From Ruminococcus sp. Phil11 (lineage in GTDB: Bacteria > Bacillota > Clostridia > Oscillospirales > Ruminococcaceae): a DNA stretch of 64,000 nucleotides. Under the pieces are notes generated by a model. It was not told the DNA's origin, did not search any database, and worked only from the letters and a program-made list of their open reading frames with translations. This document shows, piece after piece, positions 14,844-23,840 of this stretch. The translations under genes and the position numbers were made by a program. Position 1 is the stretch's first letter. Each line of letters opens with the position of its first letter. The stretch is taken from positions 200,266-264,265 of the forward strand of contig MSGZ01000009.1 of the NCBI GenBank assembly GCA_001940925.1, read 5' to 3'.

Positions 14844-15383
14844 ATGAAAAAGAGATGGCTTTCGGAACATATCCTGTTTTTCTGGATCTATGCGGTGATC
14901 GGCTGGCTGTATGAGGTCACGCTGGAAACCGTGATCTACCGCTGGGGATTCAGCAACCGCGGCGTACTGTTCGGCCCGTGGCTGCCGGTATACGGCTTCG
15001 GCGCGACCGTTTTTCTGATCCTCTGGTACCGCCTGATCAAGGATAAGCCGATGAAGCGAAAGCTCCTGATGCTGCCGGTGATCTTCCTGCTGACGATGGC
15101 AACTGCAACGATGATCGAACTGATGACAAGCTACCTCTGCGAATGGATCATGGGCTCGTGGCCGTGGCAGACCTACGCAGACTACAAAATCAACTTTCAG
15201 GCGCGGATCGCGCTGAGCCCGAGCATCCGGTTCGGCATCGGCGGCGTCGTGTTTCTGTATGTGATCCAGCCGCTTCTTGATAAGCTTGCGGCAAAGCTGA
15301 AAGACAAGCCGCTGCATATCATTGCAGCCGTAATCGTCACGGTGATGACGGCTGACCTGATCTATACAGTTTTCTTTCGCTGA
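14844..15383 (+). CDS. Small integral membrane protein, CmpB-like (PF06541)
   Basis: 179 residues with about five membrane helices. The segment NRGVLFGPWLPVYGFGA is the signature of the family annotated as putative ABC-transporter permease CmpB. The name is historical and its function is unproven. A second family member lies at 51931-52461. An in-frame TTG at 14802 could extend the protein, but the ATG start is where the hydrophobic, conserved part begins. Paired TGACA/TGTCA palindromes and an extended -10 precede it, and a two-component system is encoded just upstream, suggesting regulated expression. Confidence 0.75.
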   Translation: MKKRWLSEHILFFWIYAVIGWLYEVTLETVIYRWGFSNRGVLFGPWLPVYGFGATVFLILWYRLIKDKPMKRKLLMLPVIFLLTMATATMIELMTSYLCEWIMGSWPWQTYADYKINFQARIALSPSIRFGIGGVVFLYVIQPLLDKLAAKLKDKPLHIIAAVIVTVMTADLIYTVFFR

Positions 15384-15416
15384 TTTCTTAAATCCTTCTA
15401 TACTTCCTTTCTGAAG

Positions 15417-15463
15417 GCGATCCCCTTCATCCGCTCCCCGGGTGAGGGGGATCGCTGTCTTTC
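15417..15463 (+). terminator. Probable terminator after the CmpB-like gene
   Basis: A nine-pair stem (GCGATCCCC / GGGGATCGC) with a 21-base loop and a weak T-rich tail (TGTCTTT). Confidence 0.5.
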
Positions 15464-15524
15464 CGCAAAAATGATACAGCATTTATCAAAAATGGATACA
15501 CGAAATTAAAATATTGAATTGCTA

Positions 15525-15553
15525 TTGATTTTTTTGTAAATATATGCTAAAAT
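15525..15553 (+). promoter_or_regulatory. Promoter of the EamA-NhaC operon
   Basis: TTGATT, 17 bases, extended -10 TGCTAAAAT in an AT-rich stretch; the ATG is 36 bases downstream. Confidence 0.7.
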
Positions 15554-15588
15554 GAAATTGTTGATTTTTGTCAAACGGAGTATGTTTT

Positions 15589-16503
15589 ATGCTGAAACGA
15601 TTTCGGGGCTGCTTTCTGCTGCTGCTGACCGCACTGATCTGGGGCTCCGCATTTGTCGCGCAGAGCGAAGGGATGCGGCACATCGGCCCCTTTACCTTCA
15701 ACTGCATCCGCACGCTGCTCGGCGGAATTGTCTTGATTCCCGTGATATGCGGGGCGCGGCTGCTGCAAAAGGGGCGGCCGCCGCAGTATTCTGACCGCAG
15801 TATGACGCTGAAGGGCGGGATCTGCTGCGGTGTTATTCTTTGTATCGCAAGCGGTTTTCAGCAGGTCGGCATTCAGTATACCACAGCGGGAAAAGCGGGC
15901 TTTATCACGGCACTGTACGTCGTGCTTGTACCGCTGCTCGGCCTGCTGATGCATAAAAAGCCGCCGCGGAAGATATGGATTTGTGTGGCCTGTGCGGTCG
16001 CAGGCTTCTGGCTGCTCTGCATGAAGGAGCAGTTCACGCTCGGAAAGGGCGATCTGCTCGTGCTTTGCTGTACGCTGTTTTTTGCGGTGCACATCATGAC
16101 GGTCGATCATTTCTGTGCGCGTGCGGTCGATCCGATGATGATGTCCTGCATTCAGTTTTTTACTGCCGGGCTTCTGCTCGGCGTCGGGATGTTGCTCTTT
16201 GAGACACCGCATCTGCCGGATATCCGCAGCGCGGGCGTCTCCATTCTTTATGCCGGCATTCTGTCGTGCGGTGTGGCATATACGCTGCAGATCCTCGGTC
16301 AGCGGGAAACGCCGCCGACGCTTGCCACGCTGCTGATGAGTCTGGAATCGGTCTTTGCGGCACTGTCCGGCTGGCTGATTCTGCATGAGCGGCTCACTCT
16401 GCGCGAGGGCGCAGGCTGTATTCTGGTCTTTACGGCAGTAACGGCTGCGCAGCTGCTGACTGCCGCGGAGCAATCCAAAAATGAGAGGAAGGAACAGGTA
16501 TGA
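15589..16503 (+). CDS. EamA-family drug/metabolite transporter
   Basis: 304 residues with ten predicted membrane helices in two EamA repeats (about 5-140 and 150-290). Characteristic stretches are LIWGSAFVAQSEGMRHIGPF near the N-terminus, GKAGFITALYVVLVPLLG, and LMSLESVFAALSGWLILHERL in the second repeat. The family exports or takes up small metabolites and amino acids across the inner membrane; substrate unknown. The start is the ATG behind ACGGAG. Its stop overlaps the next gene's start (ATGA), so it is translated together with the NhaC-like antiporter. Confidence 0.88.
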   Translation: MLKRFRGCFLLLLTALIWGSAFVAQSEGMRHIGPFTFNCIRTLLGGIVLIPVICGARLLQKGRPPQYSDRSMTLKGGICCGVILCIASGFQQVGIQYTTAGKAGFITALYVVLVPLLGLLMHKKPPRKIWICVACAVAGFWLLCMKEQFTLGKGDLLVLCCTLFFAVHIMTVDHFCARAVDPMMMSCIQFFTAGLLLGVGMLLFETPHLPDIRSAGVSILYAGILSCGVAYTLQILGQRETPPTLATLLMSLESVFAALSGWLILHERLTLREGAGCILVFTAVTAAQLLTAAEQSKNERKEQV

Positions 16504-18161
16504 AGAACAAGTATGTCAGTAAGATCATTTTCGGACTGATCGTTGTGGTATTCGGAATATGCTGCATGATACAGTCCCCGGTCAGCAATGCGGTCGGCTC
16601 GCTCTGGTCGCTGCTCCCGCCGATCGTTGCGATCGGCCTTGCACTGATCACGAAAGAGGTCTATTCCTCGCTCTTTATCGGTGTGCTGACAGGCGGATGT
16701 CTGTATGCGATCACCGAAAAAAGCGGCTTTTCCGGCATGTTCAATGCGGTCGTCAAAGACGGCATCATTGCGAATGTCGCGGATGCGTATAATGTCGGCA
16801 TTCTGCTGTTCCTTGTCGTGCTGGGCACGATCGTCGTGCTGATGAACAAGGCAGGCGGCAGCCGTGCCTACGGCGAATGGGCATCCAAGCACATCAAGAC
16901 CAGAGCCGGTGCCTGTCTTTCGACATTCCTTCTCGGCGTGCTGATCTTCGTCGATGACTATTTCAACTGTCTGACGGTCGGCTCCGTCATGCGCCCGATC
17001 ACGGACAAGCACAATGTCTCGCGCTCAAAGCTCGCGTACCTGATTGACGCGACCGCCGCGCCGGTCTGCATCATTGCGCCGATCTCCTCATGGGCGGCAG
17101 CCGTTGCCGGTACGGTTGACGGCGTCAACGGCATTTCGCTGTTCATCCGGACGATCCCGTATAACCTCTATGCGCTGCTGACGCTGCTCATGGTCGTTTT
17201 CATTGCGCTGTCCGATGTGGACTACGGCCCGATGAAGCGTCATGAGGATAACGCGAAAAAGGGCGACCTGTTCACGACACGCAGCAAGGTCTATCCGGAG
17301 GACGCAAAGCCTGCGCATACCAGAGGAAAAGTGATTGATCTGATTCTGCCCGTTGTGATTCTGATTGTACTCTGCGTGCTCGGTATGGTATATACCGGCG
17401 GTCTGTTTGACGGGGCAAGCTTTATGGATGCTTTTGCGGACTGTGACGCGTCGTTCGGCCTTGCGGTCGGTTCGCTCGGTGCCCTGATCGTCATCATCCT
17501 GTATTTCCTTGCGCGCCGCGTACTGACCTTTACCGAATGCATGGATTCGATCGCGGACGGCTTTAAGCAAATGGTCCCCGCGATCCTGATCCTGACCTTT
17601 GCATGGACGCTGAAAACGATGACGGGTCTGCTGCAGGCGGGCGAGTTTGTCTCCGGCGTGGTCGAAAGTGCCCGTGCCATGCAGATTCTGCTGCCGATGA
17701 TCCTGTTCGTTGTGGCAGTCGGACTGGCCTTTGCGACCGGTACCTCGTGGGGTACCTTCGGCATCCTCATCCCGATCGTGACCGGCGTGTTCTCGTCGCA
17801 GCTCGTCCGGACGGGCGACAGCGTGACGATCCCGCCGATGGTGATCATCTGCATTTCCGCATGTCTGGCCGGTGCGGTCTGCGGCGACCACTGCTCGCCG
17901 ATCTCCGATACGACGATTATGGCCTCGACCGGTGCACAGTGCGACCATGTGAACCATGTGTCCACGCAGCTGCCGTATGCGTTTACGGTTGCCGGTGTCT
18001 GTGCCGTCGGTTATCTGCTGGCTGGCTTTGTGCAGAATGTGTTTGTCGTGCTCGGCGTCAGCATTGTGATGATGATCGGTGTGCTGTTCCTGATCAGGTT
18101 TTTCTCCGTTACAAAGAAGCCGGAATCCGTGAAGCCGGATGCTGAAAACACTGCTTCGTAA
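16500..18161 (+). CDS. NhaC-family Na+/H+ antiporter-like transporter
   Basis: 553 residues with about 12 membrane helices. Segments typical of the family include LLPPIVAIGLALITKEVYSS, IFVDDYFNCLTVGSVMRP, APISSWAA, FATGTSWGTFGILIPIV and GDHCSPISDTTIMAS (near 460). Family members exchange sodium for protons, or carry organic acids/amino acids such as malate for lactate, so ion specificity is open. Translation is coupled to the EamA gene by a four-base overlap. A strong bidirectional terminator follows. Confidence 0.88.
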   Translation: MKNKYVSKIIFGLIVVVFGICCMIQSPVSNAVGSLWSLLPPIVAIGLALITKEVYSSLFIGVLTGGCLYAITEKSGFSGMFNAVVKDGIIANVADAYNVGILLFLVVLGTIVVLMNKAGGSRAYGEWASKHIKTRAGACLSTFLLGVLIFVDDYFNCLTVGSVMRPITDKHNVSRSKLAYLIDATAAPVCIIAPISSWAAAVAGTVDGVNGISLFIRTIPYNLYALLTLLMVVFIALSDVDYGPMKRHEDNAKKGDLFTTRSKVYPEDAKPAHTRGKVIDLILPVVILIVLCVLGMVYTGGLFDGASFMDAFADCDASFGLAVGSLGALIVIILYFLARRVLTFTECMDSIADGFKQMVPAILILTFAWTLKTMTGLLQAGEFVSGVVESARAMQILLPMILFVVAVGLAFATGTSWGTFGILIPIVTGVFSSQLVRTGDSVTIPPMVIICISACLAGAVCGDHCSPISDTTIMASTGAQCDHVNHVSTQLPYAFTVAGVCAVGYLLAGFVQNVFVVLGVSIVMMIGVLFLIRFFSVTKKPESVKPDAENTAS

Positions 18162-18174
18162 CACAAAGAAAAAT

Positions 18175-18215
18175 GCCCCTGCCGGGATTTTGTTTCCGGC
18201 AGGGGCTGCTTTTTT
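18175..18215. terminator. Bidirectional terminator between convergent genes
   Basis: An 11-pair GC-rich stem (GCCCCTGCCGG / CCGGCAGGGGC) with T runs on the plus side and A-rich bases on the other, placed between the convergent NhaC-like and DUF2229 genes. Confidence 0.85.
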
Positions 18216-18221
18216 GCAGGT

Positions 18222-19424
18222 TTATTCCATGACACGGTCGATCAGCAGGTGAATGCGGTTCTGGATATTGACATCCGGCAGACTGGAATCATAATCAAGG
18301 GCGACAATGCTGCCGTGATATTTCCGCACCATAGCGGAATACTGTCCTCTGCCGTAAATATGGCTCGGGATGCAGCGGAACGCCTGAACGCCGAGAATCT
18401 TTTTGACGCCCTTCCGAAAGCAGCCGCAGGTGTCCATGCCGATGAGCCAGCCGTCGCCGACGCTGTCAAGCTCGGCTTTCTCCTTGCCGAACAGCTTTTT
18501 CAGTGTGCCGTAATCGTAAAAAGTGAACATGCCTGCTTTTTTCAGCGAACGCATCATGATTTTCTGGAATGTGAGGATCATCGTATAGATCGCATTGTAG
18601 CCGAACCGCAGCGCACCGCTTGCTTCCTTTTTGTTGCAGTCGATATAGTACAGGAAATAAGAGGACAGGCCGTTCATGAATGTCTCGCAGCCGGCCTCCT
18701 CCAGATATTTCACGAGATCCCGGTTCCCGAATCTGCAGTATCTTGTAAAAAGCTCGCCGACAATGCCGATCCGCTGCTTGTGTTCGCCGGTCTGTTCAAT
18801 GGCTTGGAAATCCGCAATGATCTTCCGGAACTGCCTTTTCAGCAGCAGCGGATTCAGATGCTTTCCGGTCCGGAAATCCTCCGAGAGCGTGCCGATCCAT
18901 TTCTGCATACATCTGTCTGCCGCACCTTTTTCCGCTTCATAGGGTCTGATCTGCTGCGAGAGGAAGAGCAGGAGGTCGCCGTACTGCATGGAGAAAAATG
19001 CGCGCATAAACATGAAATACTGCATGTGGATCTTGTTGTCCTCGCCCTGCTTCACGCTGAATGTGATGACGCTGACATCCGGGATCTTCGCCTTTTCCAG
19101 TGCCTTTTTGAGGATCTCCGTATAATTGGAGCCGAGACAGCGGTCGCCGAAGGTCGGCATCAGCAGCAGCGTGTTTTTCAGGTCATACTGTCCGCTCTGC
19201 AGCGCACGGATGATCTGTCCGATGTTGATGATGCAGGGATAGCACATATCGTTATTGACATATTTCAGGCCGGTTTCGGTGATGCTGTCATCGTTTTCCA
19301 GTATGACAGGGTAGTATTCCTCCGAGCAGAATGCGTATTTCATCAGCGGAAAATGGTGATCGAACATTGCCGGGATGATAAGCGTTTTCTGTCCGGGGAC
19401 CTGCTTTTCGTTGATCTGATACAT
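18222..19424 (-). CDS. DUF2229-type CoA-dehydratase-activase-related Fe-S protein
   Basis: 400 residues starting at the ATG behind CGGGAGA. Conserved cysteine motifs are NNDMCYPC (near 65), FGDRCLGSNYTE (near 95) and GMDTCGCFRKG (near 335). These match the C-terminal module of 2-hydroxyacyl-CoA dehydratase activase-related proteins (DUF2229), which probably hold an iron-sulfur cluster. Usually this module is fused to one or two BadF/HgdC ATPase domains; here it stands alone, with no ATPase partner in the window. No membrane segment. It is transcribed alone from a promoter at 19558-19586. Its reaction is unknown. Confidence 0.75.
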   Translation of the reverse strand: MYQINEKQVPGQKTLIIPAMFDHHFPLMKYAFCSEEYYPVILENDDSITETGLKYVNNDMCYPCIINIGQIIRALQSGQYDLKNTLLLMPTFGDRCLGSNYTEILKKALEKAKIPDVSVITFSVKQGEDNKIHMQYFMFMRAFFSMQYGDLLLFLSQQIRPYEAEKGAADRCMQKWIGTLSEDFRTGKHLNPLLLKRQFRKIIADFQAIEQTGEHKQRIGIVGELFTRYCRFGNRDLVKYLEEAGCETFMNGLSSYFLYYIDCNKKEASGALRFGYNAIYTMILTFQKIMMRSLKKAGMFTFYDYGTLKKLFGKEKAELDSVGDGWLIGMDTCGCFRKGVKKILGVQAFRCIPSHIYGRGQYSAMVRKYHGSIVALDYDSSLPDVNIQNRIHLLIDRVME

Positions 19425-19557
19425 AGAATTGTCTCCCGTTCTGAAGTCTTGCGCATCCGTGATTCCAAAACGTAATAGCAGGTCTGTGTGTGATGCGGCA
19501 GGCAGATTCGGTTTATTCGCTGCTTTGTCTGTGCGGGGATGTGCGGTGCTGCTTCTC

Positions 19558-19586
19558 ATTATATCACAAAAACGCAGGGATCGCAA
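19558..19586 (-). promoter_or_regulatory. Promoter of the DUF2229 gene
   Basis: TTGCGA, 17 bases, TATAAT on the minus strand; leader of about 125 bases before the ATG, in which I see no recognised regulatory element. Confidence 0.65.
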
Positions 19587-19618
19587 TGGGCGTATGACGA
19601 AATACAGCGTTGTCAGAC

Positions 19619-19652
19619 AGCAGCCTCACCGTTTTGAAGCGGTGAGGCTGCT
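19619..19652. terminator. Terminator after the propeller-dockerin gene
   Basis: A 13-pair perfect stem (AGCAGCCTCACCG / CGGTGAGGCTGCT), six bases past the stop of the minus-strand gene; the tail is not T-rich. Confidence 0.65.
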
Positions 19653-19657
19653 TGTGT

Positions 19658-22000
19658 TTATGCGGCTGTTGTTTTGCCGGCAGCTTTCTGTGCAAGGATC
19701 TGCTGCTTTATCCGCGTGAGATCGGCAGCATCCAGCTTCTGATCGTAATTCAGATCCATGGCCTGCCAGCCGGTGAGCTCCGTGTCCGGCATACAGCAGA
19801 GCCATTTGCGGAGCAGTTCGGCATCCTGCAGCGTCTGCGGATTCTCCGGCACAGTCGTCCCGGGTACCGGTTCTGTCTGCGTCGTCAGCGCGGTCTGAAC
19901 CGGCAAAGTCGTCTGTACGGGCTGAGTTGTCAGTACGGGCAAAGTCGTCTGTACCGGCTGCGCTGCGGTCTGCAGCACCCTGGAGCCGGTGATTTTCGTG
20001 CTGTCTTTTGCAGCAACGATCACCGTAAAGCCTGAGCCTTCTTCGGTTCCGCGGACGTATGCGACCGTGTAATCGGTATCCGGTTCGGCAACGGTCACTT
20101 CGCCGGCGGCCGGATCGGTCAGTGTCAGCGTTACTTCGCCGTTCGCGGAAACGGCAGCCGAGACACTTTCGCCGTTTTTCGCTGCCAGCGAATCGGCGGC
20201 AAACGTGCTGACATGTCCGCAGCCGCTGCATTTCAATGTGATGCTGCCGTCCTGACCGCCGGAAGGCGCGGTATAGCTCTGCAGCTCATAGTTATGCTTG
20301 GCCGTGATGCGGAATGACTTGGGATGATTTGAGAATCTTCCGAGGAACAGGACAAAGCGCACAGACGGCTCATCAAAACCATTGACAACGTACCGACCGG
20401 TTTCCCCGCCGTAGCTGACATAGTCTTCACCCTCGGTTATCTCATCAAACAGCCACAGATCCTGCACGCCGTTCTTGTTCAGGTAATATTCAAATTTATC
20501 TCCCGTATCCAGATATTCCCGTTCCGGGTAGAATTCTGTTTTGTAGATCCGTCCGCGCTCCGGCTGAAGCTTCTGGAGGCCGATCATATATTTCGGCGCA
20601 TCTGCCGCGATCCTAAGCCCGCATTTGCTGCAGACCTGTTCTGTCCGGCCTTCCGCATCGGGTTCGCCGACCGGTTCAGTTTCGTGACCGGCCACTCTTG
20701 TGAAGGTTTCGGTCTGTTCGGGATTTGTAAGATCAATGCTGTAGAACCGGATATCGGAGTAGTCCCATGTGTACCAGTATACCTTGTTGCCGGAAACGAC
20801 CGGCTCACAGTCTGAGAGCGCACCGTCCATTGTATACTGCCTGCCGGTGACATTGCCGGCACCGTCCAGAAACTGCCAGCATACCTGCCTGCCGTGTGCC
20901 CACATCAGCAGGAACCGGTCATCACCCGCGGGGATCAGATACGGGTTGCCGCCGGAGCTTTCTCCTTCGGCATAAGCAGTGATCGGGATCGTCTTTACAT
21001 TTGCAGTGGAAAGCTGATCCTTCGGGACGGCTGCGACATACACGTTTCTGACCGTTTCCGAAAACTCATAGTTACGGCTGACGGCAAGGTCATGCCAGTT
21101 GTCCTGATTGATCGAGTTGTATGCGACCAGATAATGTGTGCTGCTTTTTTCAAAGCCGCCGACGGAAACGCCGGTATAGTTTATGATATGCATATCACTC
21201 TGATCCACATCCCCGAGCGGCGCGTACTCCACCATTTTTGCCATCGACGCATAGTTTCTGAACAGCTGGACAGCTCTGGGATAACCGTCACCATGATCCA
21301 GCATCAGGATGTTGTCGCCGTCAAACATAACAAACTGATTGAAGGAATGGCTGACATACCCTCTGTCGTCACCTTCAAAGTTAATTTTCATGTCCTGCAT
21401 ATCGACGTCAAGCGTGTAATTGGACTGATGCCCGTCCTTCCGCAGATGTGATGTGCGGATCACAAGATGCTTTCCGTCATCCGCGCACCGAAGGACTGAA
21501 TCATAGGCGGCCTTCACCACATTCTTGCCGAGGGTCTGGACATGATCCAGCAGTTCCCAGTCTGTGCTGTACTTCGCAATGTCAAATTTCGGTTCATCCA
21601 TTGATGTCAGATCGCCGATCTGGGTGCAGGTGATTACATAATAGTTTCCGTCGGATCCGATATGAAAGGTGCCGAAATCCTCCAGCAGCCTCGGGATGCC
21701 GAAGCGTTCGGTCAGCTGAAAATCGGGATCATAGTATTCGACCATGATGTCCATGACGCGGGAGTCGTCCGTCTGCACCCGCATCCAGCGGCCGTCCGGC
21801 AGCGGATGCAGATAGGAATAAATAGGTTCTGCCCAGTTGTGATAGACCCCGTAATAATTGTGATGATTCAGGTTGCTGCCTTCATCCGTGAAGCAGCAGA
21901 TATTGCTGCGGGGTTCCTCTGCACAGACCGTCTGCAGCGGGGCCGGCGCACTGAGACAAAGCATGATCGAAGCAGTAAGTGCTGCAAGCATTTTTTTCAT
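19658..22000 (-). CDS. Secreted protein with propeller-like region and C-terminal dockerin
   Basis: 780 residues: signal peptide (1-27) and a large region (about 30-430) of short aromatic-rich beta repeats (DGRWMRVQTDD, SDGNYYVITC, DGKHLVIRTS, DDRFLLMWAHG) that looks like a beta-propeller. Two Cys-x2-Cys segments follow (VCSKCGLRI near 460, LKCSGCGHV near 590), then a Thr/Pro/Gln linker (about 675-725) and a dockerin (about 728-775). The second dockerin loop is DLNYDQKLDAADL. The first lacks the usual DxNxDG, so the module is partly degenerate and may bind calcium at one site only. No catalytic motif is recognised. It is probably a cellulosomal or surface accessory protein. The MutS-like gene ends 36 bases upstream on the same strand. 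Confidence 0.75.
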   Translation of the reverse strand: MKKMLAALTASIMLCLSAPAPLQTVCAEEPRSNICCFTDEGSNLNHHNYYGVYHNWAEPIYSYLHPLPDGRWMRVQTDDSRVMDIMVEYYDPDFQLTERFGIPRLLEDFGTFHIGSDGNYYVITCTQIGDLTSMDEPKFDIAKYSTDWELLDHVQTLGKNVVKAAYDSVLRCADDGKHLVIRTSHLRKDGHQSNYTLDVDMQDMKINFEGDDRGYVSHSFNQFVMFDGDNILMLDHGDGYPRAVQLFRNYASMAKMVEYAPLGDVDQSDMHIINYTGVSVGGFEKSSTHYLVAYNSINQDNWHDLAVSRNYEFSETVRNVYVAAVPKDQLSTANVKTIPITAYAEGESSGGNPYLIPAGDDRFLLMWAHGRQVCWQFLDGAGNVTGRQYTMDGALSDCEPVVSGNKVYWYTWDYSDIRFYSIDLTNPEQTETFTRVAGHETEPVGEPDAEGRTEQVCSKCGLRIAADAPKYMIGLQKLQPERGRIYKTEFYPEREYLDTGDKFEYYLNKNGVQDLWLFDEITEGEDYVSYGGETGRYVVNGFDEPSVRFVLFLGRFSNHPKSFRITAKHNYELQSYTAPSGGQDGSITLKCSGCGHVSTFAADSLAAKNGESVSAAVSANGEVTLTLTDPAAGEVTVAEPDTDYTVAYVRGTEEGSGFTVIVAAKDSTKITGSRVLQTAAQPVQTTLPVLTTQPVQTTLPVQTALTTQTEPVPGTTVPENPQTLQDAELLRKWLCCMPDTELTGWQAMDLNYDQKLDAADLTRIKQQILAQKAAGKTTAA

Positions 22001-22036
22001 TTCATTCTTCCTTTCTGCGCGGTTATGCAGGATGAA

Positions 22037-23683
22037 TTACCGTTTTGCGTCAATATTCTCGATGAGCTGTTCAAACGTGATGCCGTACTGCTGCGCAATC
22101 GCCTGCGCATAGCTTTTGCCGTCCGGCTTTCTGCGGCTGATCTTGTACTTGTTGTCCGCACCGTTTTCCATGACGATGCTGACTGCTCCGGTAACTGCGG
22201 ATGTCGTTTCGGAAAGGCTGCCGCAGTGCTCTGCGAGCTCGTGCATATGCGTGTTGAAGCAGGTTCTTGCACCGAGACAGCAGAGATATTTCAGCACATC
22301 CTCTGCAATATACAGCGATTCCGTGTGACTTGTCGTTGCAAAGGATTCATTAAACAGCAGCAGGCTGTCGGCGGTAGCATGTCTGCAGATCTCGCGGCAG
22401 CGGTCTGCTTCTTCGCCGAGCCGTCCGAGTGAGACCGTGCGTTCCTCCTCAACCGGAAAATGTGTGAAGATGCCGTCGCAGGGGCGGATCTCTGCGGCGG
22501 ATGCAGGAACGAACACGCCGCTCTGATACAGCAGGAACGCCAGCCCGATGCCCTGTGTCAGAATGGTCTTGCCGCCGCGGTTCGGGCCTGTCAGAATCTG
22601 GACTGCCTGCTCCTTTGTGAATGCGATATCATTGCATACGACCGTCTCCGCCAGACTGCCCTGCATGGAAATGACCGCAAGCTTGACATTATAGAAATCG
22701 GTCAGCACGGTGTCGCCGCCGGATGCTGCAGCGTCGCAGCAGGGGAATCCGTGCTCCTTCAGCTTTTGCTCAAAGCGGATGAAGCGCAGATAAAACAGCA
22801 GCTCATCTGCAAGGTCGGCCAGTGCTCTGCCGCTGACATGCACATATTTATCCAGCACCTTTTTGAGCTTGTTTGTCAGGTTCGGCAGCATTCCCTCCAC
22901 GATTTCCGTCAGGTTGTTGATGAGGATACTGTCGGTGGCGCGGTGCGGCGTCTGAATGCCGTAGCAGTGCTTCTCGAACCAGTCCCAGCCGTCCCAGTGC
23001 TTTTCCATGGAGAATGGATAGAGGTCGCGGTCGGAGACATGATCCTTCCTGTGAAACGCCATAAAGTTTTGCAGTGCGGTCTGTTCCCCGTAGAAAAAAC
23101 GGTTCAAAGACACAATGCCGACTTCCGCCGGATAATAATCCGCGTTGAGATTGACGCCCAGCGTAATGCTGTGGATGCTGTAAACATCATCATCCAGAAC
23201 GGACATATCCTTCATCAGCTCGTCAAAACCGCTGCCGCGGCAGATCTCCGCAACATACGCGGCAAACCGCTTCATGCCCTCGGACTGAAACTTACGGTCA
23301 GCGAACAGATCGCGCAGCTTCAGCACAGAGCGGATATAATGCTCGATCGAACGGAACCGCTGGATCAGCTCCCAGATCGTGGACTGACTGCCGATCTGGA
23401 TCGGGCGGTCATTGAAGGAAAACCGCAGCGAATCACAGATGTGAAACAGTTCCTTGCAGAGTTCACCGTCACTGCGCAGCTCGGAATATATTTCTCTGCG
23501 GTAGCGGATGATCTCCGGATCGGCCGGCATGTTCATGAGAATTTTTCGGACTGCTTCCTGTTCCGATGTGTTTTCCGTGATGTTTTCTGCCAGAAACGCA
23601 ATTCCCAGGTCGTTCGCCGTGATGCTGCTGACCGGAAAGCAGCGCAATGTATCGTCCGGGGTCAGAAGGCTGATCGTTTGCAT
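22037..23683 (-). CDS. MutS-family ATPase without mismatch-recognition domain
   Basis: 548 residues from the ATG behind GAGAGGTG. Residues about 60-330 form the helical core/lever region. The C-terminal third is the MutS ATPase: Walker A TGPNRGGKT, a Walker-B-like segment LLLFNESFATTSHTE and FNTHMHELAE. In true MutS the Walker B aspartate precedes glutamate (LLDE); here it reads FNE, as in stand-alone MutS-like proteins not involved in mismatch repair. The N-terminal mismatch-binding domain is absent. It has its own promoter. Role unknown, possibly in recombination or RNA/DNA structure handling. Confidence 0.82.
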   Translation of the reverse strand: MQTISLLTPDDTLRCFPVSSITANDLGIAFLAENITENTSEQEAVRKILMNMPADPEIIRYRREIYSELRSDGELCKELFHICDSLRFSFNDRPIQIGSQSTIWELIQRFRSIEHYIRSVLKLRDLFADRKFQSEGMKRFAAYVAEICRGSGFDELMKDMSVLDDDVYSIHSITLGVNLNADYYPAEVGIVSLNRFFYGEQTALQNFMAFHRKDHVSDRDLYPFSMEKHWDGWDWFEKHCYGIQTPHRATDSILINNLTEIVEGMLPNLTNKLKKVLDKYVHVSGRALADLADELLFYLRFIRFEQKLKEHGFPCCDAAASGGDTVLTDFYNVKLAVISMQGSLAETVVCNDIAFTKEQAVQILTGPNRGGKTILTQGIGLAFLLYQSGVFVPASAAEIRPCDGIFTHFPVEEERTVSLGRLGEEADRCREICRHATADSLLLFNESFATTSHTESLYIAEDVLKYLCCLGARTCFNTHMHELAEHCGSLSETTSAVTGAVSIVMENGADNKYKISRRKPDGKSYAQAIAQQYGITFEQLIENIDAKR

Positions 23684-23726
23684 GGTAACACCTCTCATTC
23701 TGCTGAAATGATAAAACGGCCTTTTT

Positions 23727-23756
23727 ATTATATCAAACGAATAATTTGCTTGTCAA
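23727..23756 (-). promoter_or_regulatory. Promoter of the MutS-like gene
   Basis: TTGACA, 18 bases, TATAAT on the minus strand, about 43 bases before the start codon. Confidence 0.8.
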
Positions 23757-23794
23757 GTCATTATTTGCGTGATCTTGCGGAGCCGGAACAAAGA

Positions 23795-23828
23795 AACAGG
23801 ACGGTTCAAGAGAGCCGTCCTGTTTTTT
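23795..23828. terminator. Terminator after the MBL-fold gene
   Basis: A perfect 11-pair stem (AACAGGACGGC-type arms) with T-rich tails on both strands, 12 bases past the stop of the minus-strand gene. It also shields the MutS-like promoter. Confidence 0.8.
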
Positions 23829-23840
23829 CGGCAGGATACG

